This document shows, piece after piece, positions 54,095-64,000 of a DNA stretch of 64,000 nt (within the stretch, counting starts at the first letter, position 1; each line of letters starts with the position of its first letter). The position numbers and the translations under genes were made by a program. The DNA lies in contig NZ_JAPPVJ010000002.1 of NCBI RefSeq assembly GCF_026711005.1, positions 248,001 through 312,000 of the forward strand, read 5' to 3'. The notes below the pieces were generated by a model. It worked only from the letters and a program-made list of their open reading frames with translations. It did no database searches and had not been told where the DNA came from. The DNA is from Sphingobacterium sp. UT-1RO-CII-1 (GTDB lineage Bacteria > Bacteroidota > Bacteroidia > Sphingobacteriales > Sphingobacteriaceae).

Positions 54095-54106
54095 GTGTAC
54101 GTACAC
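54095..54106. promoter_or_regulatory. candidate LacI-type operator O3 before nagA
   Basis: GTGTACGTACAC occurs 10 bases upstream of the nagA ATG, with the flanks TTGTG...CGAAG as in the copy at 51015. This position would block transcription or initiation when LacI binds. Confidence 0.75.
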
Positions 54107-54184
54107 GAAGTTATCAAAAATTTAGATTATATAAAAGATTTTATTAATTAATAACAATAAAATAAAAAACGGATTGAAAAATAA

Positions 54185-54217
54185 AAAAGCTGCGAAGGCA
54201 AATCCTCCGCAGCTTTT
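54185..54217 (-). terminator. intrinsic terminator after icd
   Basis: AAAAGCTGCG...CGCAGCTTTT with inner AGG/CCT pairs (one G-U on the minus strand) is followed on that strand by a T-run. It is 36 bases after the icd stop. Confidence 0.85.
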
Positions 54218-54252
54218 CACATTCTAAAGACTGATTATTAAGTAACTACAAC

Positions 54253-56508
<2,256 letters not shown>

Positions 56509-56659
56509 CTAGATGTGCTTAGGTTAATGAGATTTTTTCTCTTGATCATCCCACACACAAACTCTTCAAAAATTAGCCTAAAGATAGCAAAATTCAATGT
56601 AAAATGCCATAATAGCTTGTGTCTTTACACTTATCTTGCACAATGCATTTTTTATTACT

Positions 56660-57304
56660 CTACTCAAAGCGATCAACAATCATCTTCACAGTAACAATAT
56701 TTAAGTGTTCGGTAGCTGTCAAGCCAAAAAAAATCATACTACTGGCTAAATCCCTCGTAGTAATGGGTCTATAACCTTTTAAAACTCCAAATTTATTAAA
56801 TAACAACAGCGTTTGCTCCATCATAAGTTCCAAAAATCGTTCACTTTCCGGTCTTCTTATTACACTGGGCTGTACTATCGTTAAATAAGGAAAATCTATC
56901 TTTTTAATATTGCTTTCCAGCGTTCCCTTCATTTTGTTGTAAAAGAAAACTGATTTTTCTTGAACCCCTACAGCCGATAGTAGCACAAATCTTTCCACAT
57001 GATTAGCATAGCATAGTTTTGCAAATAATAATTGATAATCATGATCCACCTTCCATTGCGCGTCTTTACTACCCGCTATTTTCCGCGTAGTTCCCAAACA
57101 AGAGAAAGCTATATCTCCTTGCATATACGGCGCATAATCTTCCATCTTGTCGAAGTCAATGATTACCTCCTGAAGCCTCTCATGGGGTTCAAAATATTCT
57201 CGCCGGGTTAGCACAATGATTTTCTCAAACCGCTCATCCCTCAACAATAAGTCAACCAATTCTCTCCCTGTAGCTCCAGTTGCGCCTAATACAATCGCTT
57301 TCAT
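56660..57304 (-). CDS. NAD(P)-binding Rossmann protein (HTATIP2/SDR-like)
   Basis: The product is 214 residues. The nucleotide-binding motif VLGATGATGRELVDLL is at residues 4-19. It shows SCLGTTRKIAGSKDAQWKVDHDY (about 69-91) and FNKMKG-like FYNKMKGTLE (about 120), as in the HTATIP2/atypical SDR group. These proteins bind NAD(P) and are of mixed function. The gene lies 7 bases after the ferredoxin-reductase-like gene on the same strand and is probably in one operon with it. No substrate can be given. Confidence 0.8.
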   Translation of the reverse strand: MKAIVLGATGATGRELVDLLLRDERFEKIIVLTRREYFEPHERLQEVIIDFDKMEDYAPYMQGDIAFSCLGTTRKIAGSKDAQWKVDHDYQLLFAKLCYANHVERFVLLSAVGVQEKSVFFYNKMKGTLESNIKKIDFPYLTIVQPSVIRRPESERFLELMMEQTLLLFNKFGVLKGYRPITTRDLASSMIFFGLTATEHLNIVTVKMIVDRFE

Positions 57305-57311
57305 ATATCAA

Positions 57312-58355
57312 TTATAGTACTTCAATAATTGTGTTGTCTACTATAGGGTGCGATACGCAAATCAAACATCGGCCATTATCCACTTCCCTATCTGTAAGCA
57401 CTTCGTTATAATCCATTTTCACCTCGCCTGAAACACATTGCGACATACATGTACTACACATTCCCGACTTACAGGAGTACGGTAATTTTATTTTGTGTTC
57501 CAGGCCCACATCTAGCACTGTTTTATTATACGGTATTGTCAATTCATACGTCTCACCTTGAAATACCAGTTTAATATCATAAGAAGTCATATCCACCGGT
57601 TCCTCTTCCCTTTCGTCATCATCCTCTTCTTCTTCAGGGAAATGAAATGTTTCTTTATGAACGTCTTTCTCTGGGAATCCCATTCCTAACAAGGTGAAAC
57701 GCACCAAATCCATGTAGAAGACAGGCCCACACATATAAAATTCAGCCTTACCTTCTTTCGGTAAGTTTTCATTCACAACATCTATTAAAAAGTCTCTATT
57801 AAGACGTGCTCTTAATAAATTTTTAGCGTCAGAAAATATCCACACGATCTTCAAGCGATCTGGGTATTTCTCCTCCCATTCTTTAAGTTCTTCATAAAAA
57901 ACAGTCCGTTTTACACCGCCATTACTATACAACAAAACCACCTTAGTTTTCTTTTCTACTAATAGCGCGGACTTCAAAATAGCGAACAACGGTGTTATAC
58001 CAACCCCTGCGCCAAATAAAAACACAGTTCTTTCTATATCTTCTTCGGGTTCGTAAAAAAACAAGCCTTGTGGTTCTAATACATCTATTACATCTCCCAC
58101 CGCTATCCGGTGATGTAATAAACGGGAAATCTCTCCATTATCGACTCTTTTTACTGTTACTGCCAATGGTTCTTCGGCATCTGGCGAACTACTAAATGAG
58201 TAAGATCTTCTCACCTCCCTACCATTAAAATCAAAGCACAATGTCAAAAATTGTCCTGGTTTCGGTTTCGGATAATTTCCACTTAAATCTTTAAACTCAA
58301 TTGTAATATTTTCATTCGCTTGATAAATGATATTTGCTATTTCGAACTTATACAT
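57312..58355 (-). CDS. FAD/NAD(P)H ferredoxin reductase with C-terminal 2Fe-2S domain
   Basis: The product is 347 residues. An FNR-type FAD domain with RRSYSFSSSPD (about 51-61) is followed by an NAD(P)H domain, GAGVGITPLFAILK (about 116-129) and MCGPVFYMDLV (about 208-218). A highly acidic linker (about 240-257, Glu/Asp run) leads to a plant-type ferredoxin domain (about 265-347) with CKSGMCSTC (about 295-303) and a fourth Cys in RCLICVSHP (about 333). The layout is that of PaaE-type reductases that feed oxygenases. No oxygenase gene is adjacent here. Confidence 0.87.
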   Translation of the reverse strand: MYKFEIANIIYQANENITIEFKDLSGNYPKPKPGQFLTLCFDFNGREVRRSYSFSSSPDAEEPLAVTVKRVDNGEISRLLHHRIAVGDVIDVLEPQGLFFYEPEEDIERTVFLFGAGVGITPLFAILKSALLVEKKTKVVLLYSNGGVKRTVFYEELKEWEEKYPDRLKIVWIFSDAKNLLRARLNRDFLIDVVNENLPKEGKAEFYMCGPVFYMDLVRFTLLGMGFPEKDVHKETFHFPEEEEDDDEREEEPVDMTSYDIKLVFQGETYELTIPYNKTVLDVGLEHKIKLPYSCKSGMCSTCMSQCVSGEVKMDYNEVLTDREVDNGRCLICVSHPIVDNTIIEVL

Positions 58356-58493
58356 TCTTTAAATAATATTTACTGTTACAGGATCCTTTCAGTAGATCAA
58401 TACAACACTTCTTACTATGGTTACTCTTTACACCTACCTCCAAAAACAGTCTAAAATACATCTTTCTACTAATAAACCTAAACCTGTTGTCAG

Positions 58494-58526
58494 AAAAAAT
58501 CCCGGTAACTATAAGCTACCAGGATT
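58494..58526 (-). terminator. intrinsic terminator of the rimP-nusA-infB operon
   Basis: On the minus strand AATCCTGGTA pairs with TACCGGGATT (one U-G), followed by six T. It lies 42 bases after the infB stop. Confidence 0.88.
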
Positions 58527-58567
58527 ACATATTCAATTTATATCTTGTGCAAACTCCACTTTTTCTA

Positions 58568-61500
58568 TTAGAGTTTACGCTTAATTTCAACTTGCTCGTA
58601 TGCCTCCACTATATCGCCCACTTGTATATCATTAAAGCGATCAATATTCAATCCACACTCATAGCCGTTGCTTACTTCCTTAACATCATCTTTAAATCGT
58701 TTTAGAGAAGCTAACTTACCTGTGTGAATAACGACTCCTTCACGAATGATCCGGATATCATTATTACGATTAATCTTACCACTCAACACCATACATCCTG
58801 CAATTGTACCAACTTTAGAGATTTTAAAGGTCTCGCGTATTTCAACTTCCGCCACGATCTTCTCTTCGTATTTCGGAGCCAACATACCTTCCATTGCAGA
58901 TTTCAACTCTTCAATTGCGTCATAAATAATCGAGTACAAACGTATATCAATCATTTCCTGCTCAGCAAGCTTACGCGCATTTAATGTAGGTCTTACCTGG
59001 AAACCGATAATAATCGCATCTGATGCTGACGCTAATAAAACATCCGATTCAGAAATCGCACCTACTGACTTATGAATAACGTTAACCTGTATCTCATCTG
59101 TAGATAACTTAAGCAATGAATCTGACAACGCTTCAATAGAACCATCCACATCCCCTTTAACAATAACATTAAGTTCTTTAAAGTTACCTATTGCTAAACG
59201 ACGTCCGATTTCATCTAGTGTAATATGCTTAGTTGCACGCATACCTTGCTCACGTTGCAATTGTAAACGTTTATTAGCTACGCTACGTGCTTCCGATTCG
59301 CTTTCCATTACATAAAGCTTATCACCAGCTGTTGGCGCACCTGACATACCTAAAATCTGAACAGGTGTCGAAGGGCCAACCTCTTTCACTCGTTCTCCTC
59401 GTTCATTTGTCAATGCTTTTACTTTACCCGAGTGTGATCCAGCTAATATTGCATCACCAATACGTAATGTACCACCTTGAACAAGCACCGTTGTTACAAT
59501 ACCACGTCCTTTATCTAAAGCAGCCTCAATTACCGAACCTACTGCACGTTTCTTAGGATCTGTCTTCAGTTCTAATAATTCTGCTTCTAAAAGTACTTTT
59601 TCTAAAAGCAAGTTAATGTTCTCACCTGTTTTAGATGATATTTCTTGCGCTTGGTATTTACCGCCCCAATCTTCAACTAAGATATTCATTGCCGATAACT
59701 GCTCCCTAACTCTGTCTGCATTTGCACTAGGTTTATCCATTTTCGTGAATGCAAAAATAATAGGTACACCTGCAGCTTGCGCATGGTTAATAGCCTCTTT
59801 TGTTTGCGGCATCACTGCATCATCTGCAGCAATTACGATAATAACAATATCGGTCACTTTTGCACCACGTGCACGCATCGCTGTAAAGGCTTCGTGTCCT
59901 GGAGTATCTAAAAACGTTATACGCTTGTTATCTTCCAATTCTACGGCGTAAGCCCCGATATGCTGTGTAATACCTCCGGCTTCACCTTTTGTTACCTTAG
60001 CTTTACGGATGTAATCTAGTAAAGATGTTTTACCGTGGTCAACGTGTCCCATTACAGTTACTATAGGCGCACGGTTAATCAAATTATCAACGTTATCTGG
60101 TTCTTCCAGTTCTGTTATTTCTTCGTCTTCAGGCTTAATAAACTCAACCTGGTAACCAAACTCGTCAGCAACAATCGTAAGTGTTTCTGCATCTAAGCGT
60201 TGGTTAATGGAAACAAACATGCCAAGGCTCATACAAGTTGAAATAACCTGTGTTACTTGCACATCCATCAAGTTTGCCAACTCGTTTGCTGTTACAAACT
60301 CTGTAACGCGCAAAATACGAGATTGTGCAGCTTCTTCCATTGCAGCTTCCTCTGCCGATAAAGCAACGTCATCTCTTTTCTGACGACGCAACCTGGCACG
60401 CTGCGCAAACTTACCAGACCTACCCGCTCCACTTAAACGTGCAAGTGTTGCTTTGATTTGATCTTGGATTTCCTTTTCTGTAGGTTCTTCTTTCGGAGCA
60501 TCCGCTTGGCGGCCTCTTCCTCTATTATCCGGTCTTCCTTTTCCAAAACGATCCTGTGGTCCTCCTGGTCTATTTGGTCCACGGTTAGCACCACCTCTAT
60601 TATCGCCTGCAGGTCCACGATTAACACCTCCAGGACCACGCTGCTGCCCACCTGCTGCAGGAGTTGCTCCTGTTCCAGTATGTGGTGCTGGCTTGTTTGT
60701 CCGTTTTCTCTTTCTCTTATTATCATGCTGTGAAGCATTTGAAGAGGAAGCAACTGGTTTATTGGTTCGTTCTACTGGTAGTTGGATTCTACCTACAACT
60801 TTCGGTCCTGCTAAAGTTTCGGATCTCGCTCTTATCACTTCATCTTGTTGAGATTCAGCTACTGGAGTTTCCTTTTGTTCTTTAACAGCTTGTTTAACTT
60901 CTGTTGATTCTTTTTTCATGTCAGCCTTAGGCTCTATTTTAACTTCTTCTTTCTTCTCTTGCTTCGTTGGCTGTACATCTACTTTTTCTTCTCTTACCTC
61001 TACGGCCACCTTAGGAGCTTCTTTTTTAGGTTCCACCACCACAGGTTTTACTTCTTCTTGAGGTTTAACTTCCTCAATCTTTTTTTCTTCCGTAGGCTTC
61101 GGGGTTTCTACAACCGCTTGTTTTTCTGGAGCTTTTTCCTCTTTAATCTTTTTCTCTTCTACCTTTTTCTCTTCAGGCTTTGGCTCCTCTTTTTTAGTTC
61201 TATTTTTTCCTAGATTGTCTAAATCGATCTTTCCGACAACTTTTAGGGCACCAAAATCTTCCTTCTTAGTTTCCTCCTTCACCTTTTCACTCTCTTCTTC
61301 CTTCACCTTAACAGGTTTCTCTTCTACTGGCGCTTTAGCTTCTTCGCTTATCTCCTTAATATCTTGTTGAGCGTCTTCTTTAGATTCAGTAGGATATGCT
61401 CCACCTGTTCCAGCAGCTGACTCTTCTCGACGAATTTTTCCGATTACAATTTGTTTCGCTTCATCTTTAACGATCTTGTCCCCTTGAAATTCTTTTAAAA

Positions 61501-61648
61501 GAACGGCATACATATCTGGCGATAACTTGGTGCTAGGCTTTGAATCTACATCAAACCCCTTTTTCTCCAAGAAATCAACAGCTGTACCTATCCCAATATT
61601 AAGTTCTTTTGCTGCCTTTAGCAAGTTTACGCTTTTTCCTTCTGTCAT
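58568..61648 (-). CDS. infB: translation initiation factor IF-2
   Basis: The product is 1026 residues. An IF2_N domain at the start (about 1-55) is followed by a long Lys/Glu/Pro-rich linker (about 75-300) and a Gly/Arg-rich part (about 310-375). The GTPase domain has G1 GHVDHGKTS (about 533), G3 DTPGHEAF (about 580) and G4 TKMDKP (about 635). Domains II-IV follow. IF-2 places fMet-tRNA on the 30S subunit. The long charged linker is typical for Bacteroidota and gives many antisense-strand reading frames that are not genes. It is third in rimP-nusA-infB, 106 bases after nusA with a hairpin in the gap. Confidence 0.97.
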   Translation of the reverse strand: MTEGKSVNLLKAAKELNIGIGTAVDFLEKKGFDVDSKPSTKLSPDMYAVLLKEFQGDKIVKDEAKQIVIGKIRREESAAGTGGAYPTESKEDAQQDIKEISEEAKAPVEEKPVKVKEEESEKVKEETKKEDFGALKVVGKIDLDNLGKNRTKKEEPKPEEKKVEEKKIKEEKAPEKQAVVETPKPTEEKKIEEVKPQEEVKPVVVEPKKEAPKVAVEVREEKVDVQPTKQEKKEEVKIEPKADMKKESTEVKQAVKEQKETPVAESQQDEVIRARSETLAGPKVVGRIQLPVERTNKPVASSSNASQHDNKRKRKRTNKPAPHTGTGATPAAGGQQRGPGGVNRGPAGDNRGGANRGPNRPGGPQDRFGKGRPDNRGRGRQADAPKEEPTEKEIQDQIKATLARLSGAGRSGKFAQRARLRRQKRDDVALSAEEAAMEEAAQSRILRVTEFVTANELANLMDVQVTQVISTCMSLGMFVSINQRLDAETLTIVADEFGYQVEFIKPEDEEITELEEPDNVDNLINRAPIVTVMGHVDHGKTSLLDYIRKAKVTKGEAGGITQHIGAYAVELEDNKRITFLDTPGHEAFTAMRARGAKVTDIVIIVIAADDAVMPQTKEAINHAQAAGVPIIFAFTKMDKPSANADRVREQLSAMNILVEDWGGKYQAQEISSKTGENINLLLEKVLLEAELLELKTDPKKRAVGSVIEAALDKGRGIVTTVLVQGGTLRIGDAILAGSHSGKVKALTNERGERVKEVGPSTPVQILGMSGAPTAGDKLYVMESESEARSVANKRLQLQREQGMRATKHITLDEIGRRLAIGNFKELNVIVKGDVDGSIEALSDSLLKLSTDEIQVNVIHKSVGAISESDVLLASASDAIIIGFQVRPTLNARKLAEQEMIDIRLYSIIYDAIEELKSAMEGMLAPKYEEKIVAEVEIRETFKISKVGTIAGCMVLSGKINRNNDIRIIREGVVIHTGKLASLKRFKDDVKEVSNGYECGLNIDRFNDIQVGDIVEAYEQVEIKRKL

Positions 61649-61701
61649 CTATTTATTTACCTTCTAATATTAAGTCCTACAAAAATATGTTTTTTTACAT
61701 T

Positions 61702-61732
61702 GAAAAAACAATTTAACATCAATTGTTTTTTC
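61702..61732. repeat. 12-bp hairpin between nusA and infB
   Basis: GAAAAAACAATT (61702-61713) and AATTGTTTTTTC (61721-61732) are exact inverse copies around a 7-base loop. It sits within the operon, so it may stabilise or process the message or act as an attenuator. It is AT-only except for one C-G pair at each end region. Confidence 0.5.
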
Positions 61733-61754
61733 TCCCTTGATCCCGCCCAAAACG

Positions 61755-62993
61755 CTATTCAAACTCAGCTTGTAATATACGCACCAGCTCTTGTATAGTA
61801 TCTTCTTCTAAATCAGTTCTTCTTACCAACTCTTCTTCAGTCAGTGCCAGAACAGATTTTGCCGAGTCTAAGCCTACACGTTTAAGCTCATCTATGATCC
61901 AGCTTTCAATCTCATCTGCAAATTCCTCGATATCCACATCCTCTTCCACCTCATCATTTTCTCTATAGACATCAATTTCATAGCCTGTCAATTTTCCTGC
62001 AAGTTTGATATTATGTCCACCACGTCCAATTGCCAATGACACCTGATCGGGTTTCAAATAAACTGCTGCAGTGCTATTTTCCTCATTAATCTTAATGGAT
62101 GAAATACGAGCCGGGCTTAGGGCACGTGTAATATACAGCGAGTTATTTAATGTAAAGTTAATAACATCAATATTCTCATTACGTAGCTCACGCACAATAC
62201 CGTGTATCCTCGACCCTTTCATACCCACACAAGCACCTACTGGGTCGATACGATCATCGTAAGATTCAACTGCTACTTTAGCACGCTCTCCTGGTTCTCT
62301 TACAATTTTCTTTATGGTAATTAAGCCATCAAATATCTCTGGCACTTCCAATTCAAAAAGACGCTGCAAAAATTCCGGAGCCGTACGTGATATAATAATC
62401 TTAGGATTATTATTCATCATATCTACCTTATACACAACCGCTCTTATGCTATCACCTTTTTTAAAGTAATCGGCAGGGATCTGTTCTGTTTTCGGTAAAA
62501 TCAATTCATTACCATCTTCATCTAAAACCAGAATCTCTTTCTTCCATATTTGGTATACCTCACCAATTACCAACTCCCCTTCTCTGTCTTTATATTTTTT
62601 AAAGACTTCATCCTTCTCCAATTCCAAAATTTTAGAAACTAAGGTTTGACGTGCAGCTAAAATCGCGCGTCTTCCAAAGCTTTCCAGTGTAATTTGCTCG
62701 ATGTATTCATCTCCTACTTCTAAGTCAGCATCATATTGCTGTACTTCTGATAGTTCGATTTCCAAGTCATCATCTTCCGAAAACCCATCTTCCATTACGA
62801 CACGGGTTCTCCAAATCTCTAAGTCACCATTATCTGGGTTGACAATAACATCTACATTCTCATCCGTACCAAAACGCTTTCGGATCATGCTACGAAACAC
62901 TTCTTCCAATACTGTAATAACAGTTGGACGATCGATATTTTTAAAATCTTTAAACTCTTGAAAAGAGTCGATCAAATTGATATTGCTGCTCAT
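61755..62993 (-). CDS. nusA: transcription termination/antitermination factor NusA
   Basis: The product is 412 residues. The N-terminal RNA-polymerase-binding domain (about 1-125) is followed by an S1 domain (about 130-200, GEVYQIWKKEILVLDEDGNE) and two KH domains (about 205-345, DPVGACVGMKGSRIHGIVREL and AIGRGGHNIKLAGKLTGYEID). A short C-terminal helix-rich end follows (about 360-412). NusA pauses RNA polymerase and affects termination. It starts 2 bases after the rimP stop. There is no acidic-repeat C-terminal domain as in E. coli. Confidence 0.96.
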   Translation of the reverse strand: MSSNINLIDSFQEFKDFKNIDRPTVITVLEEVFRSMIRKRFGTDENVDVIVNPDNGDLEIWRTRVVMEDGFSEDDDLEIELSEVQQYDADLEVGDEYIEQITLESFGRRAILAARQTLVSKILELEKDEVFKKYKDREGELVIGEVYQIWKKEILVLDEDGNELILPKTEQIPADYFKKGDSIRAVVYKVDMMNNNPKIIISRTAPEFLQRLFELEVPEIFDGLITIKKIVREPGERAKVAVESYDDRIDPVGACVGMKGSRIHGIVRELRNENIDVINFTLNNSLYITRALSPARISSIKINEENSTAAVYLKPDQVSLAIGRGGHNIKLAGKLTGYEIDVYRENDEVEEDVDIEEFADEIESWIIDELKRVGLDSAKSVLALTEEELVRRTDLEEDTIQELVRILQAEFE

Positions 62994-62995
62994 TT

Positions 62996-63460
62996 TTATT
63001 TAAATGAAATTAACACCTTTGTTTCTTTTATGTTATCAAAAAGAAGGCTTGTTTCTTGCAAAACGATCTTCTTTCCTTTTTCTTTTACTTTTTCTTCTAT
63101 TTTTATCGACTGTTCATCCACCTCTAACAGCTTCCCCTCTTTTTTCTCGCCTTCAACCGTAAGCACTCTAACCTCTCTCCCAATGTTCTTAACATACTGT
63201 CTGTGCAATAACAATGGCGTATCAATTCCCGGCGACGATACTTCCAAGCGATAGGCAGTCTCGATAGCATTTTCTTCTTCTAAATGAAAACCTACGTGCC
63301 GACTTATCTGCACACACTCTTCAATAGCTATTCCTTCATCACCATCTACTAAAATTGATAATACTCCGTTCTTATGCATTTTTATCTGCACAATAAACAA
63401 ATCGTCTTTTCCTTCGATCTTCTCCAGCACCAACTGTTGAACTCTCTCTTCTAACTGCAT
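62996..63460 (-). CDS. rimP: ribosome maturation factor RimP
   Basis: The product is 154 residues from the ATG at 63460 (MQLEERVQQLVLE). A longer reading to 63526 is unlikely because it contains the hairpin at 63488. The family's segments VDGDEGIAIEECVQISRHV (about 51-69) and YRLEVSSPGIDTPLL (about 82-96) are present, and the second domain is the SH3-like RimP_C. It helps 30S assembly. It is first in the rimP-nusA-infB operon, the standard order in bacteria. Confidence 0.94.
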   Translation of the reverse strand: MQLEERVQQLVLEKIEGKDDLFIVQIKMHKNGVLSILVDGDEGIAIEECVQISRHVGFHLEEENAIETAYRLEVSSPGIDTPLLLHRQYVKNIGREVRVLTVEGEKKEGKLLEVDEQSIKIEEKVKEKGKKIVLQETSLLFDNIKETKVLISFK

Positions 63461-63480
63461 ACTTACTTTTCGATAAAGAA

Positions 63481-63508
63481 TTAAAAAAGGGGGCATACGC
63501 TGCCCCCT
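63481..63508 (-). terminator. strong intrinsic terminator in the rimP leader
   Basis: On the minus strand AGGGGGCA pairs with TGCCCCCT around 5 bases and is followed by TTTTTT. It is 55 bases after the stop of the S24-regulator gene, and 28 bases before the rimP ATG. It most simply ends the upstream transcript, but a promoter precedes it. Confidence 0.9.
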
Positions 63509-63523
63509 CCTTATCAGATAATG

Positions 63524-63555
63524 CAAAGGTAGTTGTTTTTTCTAAGACATCCAAA
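63524..63555 (-). promoter_or_regulatory. candidate Bacteroidota promoter for rimP-nusA-infB
   Basis: On the minus strand TTTG (63555-63552) is followed after 20 bases by TACCTTTG (63531-63524), which matches the TTTG-N19-21-TAnnTTTG consensus. Transcription would start near 63517, directly upstream of the terminator at 63508-63481. Confidence 0.6.
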
Positions 63556-63562
63556 CACTAAA

Positions 63563-64000
63563 TTATTTATTATCAACAACCGAGTTAATCGTTTTCTGCA
63601 TCTGCGCCATCATTGCGGTTAAACTTTCCATCGTAGGTTCTGCAACGGGCTCTGGAAACTCCGTACTAATGAAAGCTTTTGCTCGCCACACTTCAATTAT
63701 ATCAGCCGTTTCTAACCAATAGGGTTCATACACTTTATTATCCGAGATTAGTTTCAGGCCTTTATCTTCTTTAAACTTCTGCCCTATTCTTTTATAGACA
63801 ACGCCATCATTTTTCGATATAACAACATAAGTCTGTCCTGCTTTAATATCTTGCCAATCCTCGACATACTCTCCGATGATCACCGTACCTGAAGGCAAGG
63901 GCAACATAGAATCTCCTTTTATTTCAAAAGCTCGGTATGTCCCCTGTGTAAACATAGGCAATGAAAACTTAGGTAGCTCAGCCACATATTCAGGGTCACT
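63563..64000 (-). CDS. S24/LexA-like peptidase-domain regulator, 5' end cut by window
   Basis: This is a partial gene; 145 codons are visible and the reading frame is open to the right edge, so the N-terminal (probably DNA-binding) part is missing. The visible piece has FEIKGDSMLPL (catalytic Ser in GDSM) and VVYKRIG (catalytic Lys), the Ser-Lys pair of LexA/UmuD-type autoproteases. It ends in a helix-rich tail, LTAMMAQMQKTINSVVDNK. The family cleaves itself on DNA damage or phage-type signals. A terminator follows 55 bases downstream. Confidence 0.83.
   Translation of the reverse strand, partial: SDPEYVAELPKFSLPMFTQGTYRAFEIKGDSMLPLPSGTVIIGEYVEDWQDIKAGQTYVVISKNDGVVYKRIGQKFKEDKGLKLISDNKVYEPYWLETADIIEVWRAKAFISTEFPEPVAEPTMESLTAMMAQMQKTINSVVDNK

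Noticed and set aside
52891..54117. Longer nagA start at 54117
   Set aside because: It would translate across the palindromic operator at 54095-54106. NagA homologues start near the MSKYFISN sequence.
60433..61213. Several frames on both strands within infB
   Set aside because: They arise from the low-complexity Lys/Glu/Gly/Arg-rich linker of IF-2 and have biased composition (Ser, Phe, Leu runs). They are shadows of infB.
62996..63526. Longer rimP reading frame to 63526
   Set aside because: The extra N-terminus includes the strong terminator hairpin at 63488-63508 and is not part of the RimP family; the ATG at 63460 fits better.

Overview
The window looks like a chromosomal segment of an AT-rich Bacteroidota member, most likely of the Sphingobacteriaceae (Sphingobacterium/Pedobacter type). 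The reasons are a SusC/SusD pair, TAnnTTTG-type -7 promoter boxes, an Hc1-like histone protein, a DUF3822-rsmD pair, exported Gfo/Idh/MocA enzymes, an ECF sigma factor with a membrane-anchored partner, and the low GC content judged by eye. The genus call is inference. I see no prophage, insertion sequence, CRISPR array or rRNA. One tRNA-Thr is present. Both window edges cut genes: rsmD on the left, and an S24/LexA-like regulator on the right.

Layout. 1-6.1 kb holds housekeeping genes: rsmD, DUF3822, a RecD-like helicase, a small exported protein, an outer-membrane protein, ruvB and a dolichol-phosphate-mannose-synthase-like glycosyltransferase. 6.1-11.2 kb holds three tandem POT-family peptide transporters. 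11.4-16.6 kb is a minus-strand run: an exported unknown protein, a Tat-exported TIM-barrel isomerase, a LutA-like protein, a UMF1-type MFS transporter, aroB and a small S4 RNA-binding protein. 16.7-22.1 kb holds proline dehydrogenase, a HAD hydrolase, an ECF sigma factor with its membrane-anchored partner, a universal stress protein and tRNA-Thr. 22.3-27.5 kb holds clpB, two L,D-transpeptidase-like genes and a small unknown gene.

28.2-34.0 kb is a six-gene plus-strand operon for inositol phospholipid synthesis: myo-inositol-phosphate synthase, a sugar-phosphate nucleotidyltransferase, an ATP-grasp-like protein of unknown role, a CDP-alcohol phosphatidyltransferase with an altered motif, a flippase-like membrane protein and a HAD phosphatase. 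The ATP-grasp gene is the most interesting unknown here, since it implies a ligation step not accounted for by simple phosphatidylinositol synthesis.

34.5-39.6 kb holds Hc1, a soluble PQQ-type sugar dehydrogenase, a TPR-LuxR regulator and a GMC oxidoreductase. 39.7-54.1 kb is one long minus-strand sugar-utilisation locus: nagA, a divergent nagB-like gene and lacI, then three exported Gfo/Idh/MocA oxidoreductases, an FHS-type sugar permease, an exported alpha/beta hydrolase, and SusC/SusD. Three copies of the palindrome GTGTACGTACAC lie upstream of its two leading transcription units and are good candidates for the LacI operator. The locus has no recognisable glycoside hydrolase.

54.2-64 kb holds monomeric isocitrate dehydrogenase, an NAD(P)-binding protein, a ferredoxin-type reductase, and the rimP-nusA-infB operon. 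A consensus-like promoter and a strong intrinsic terminator stand back to back in the rimP leader.
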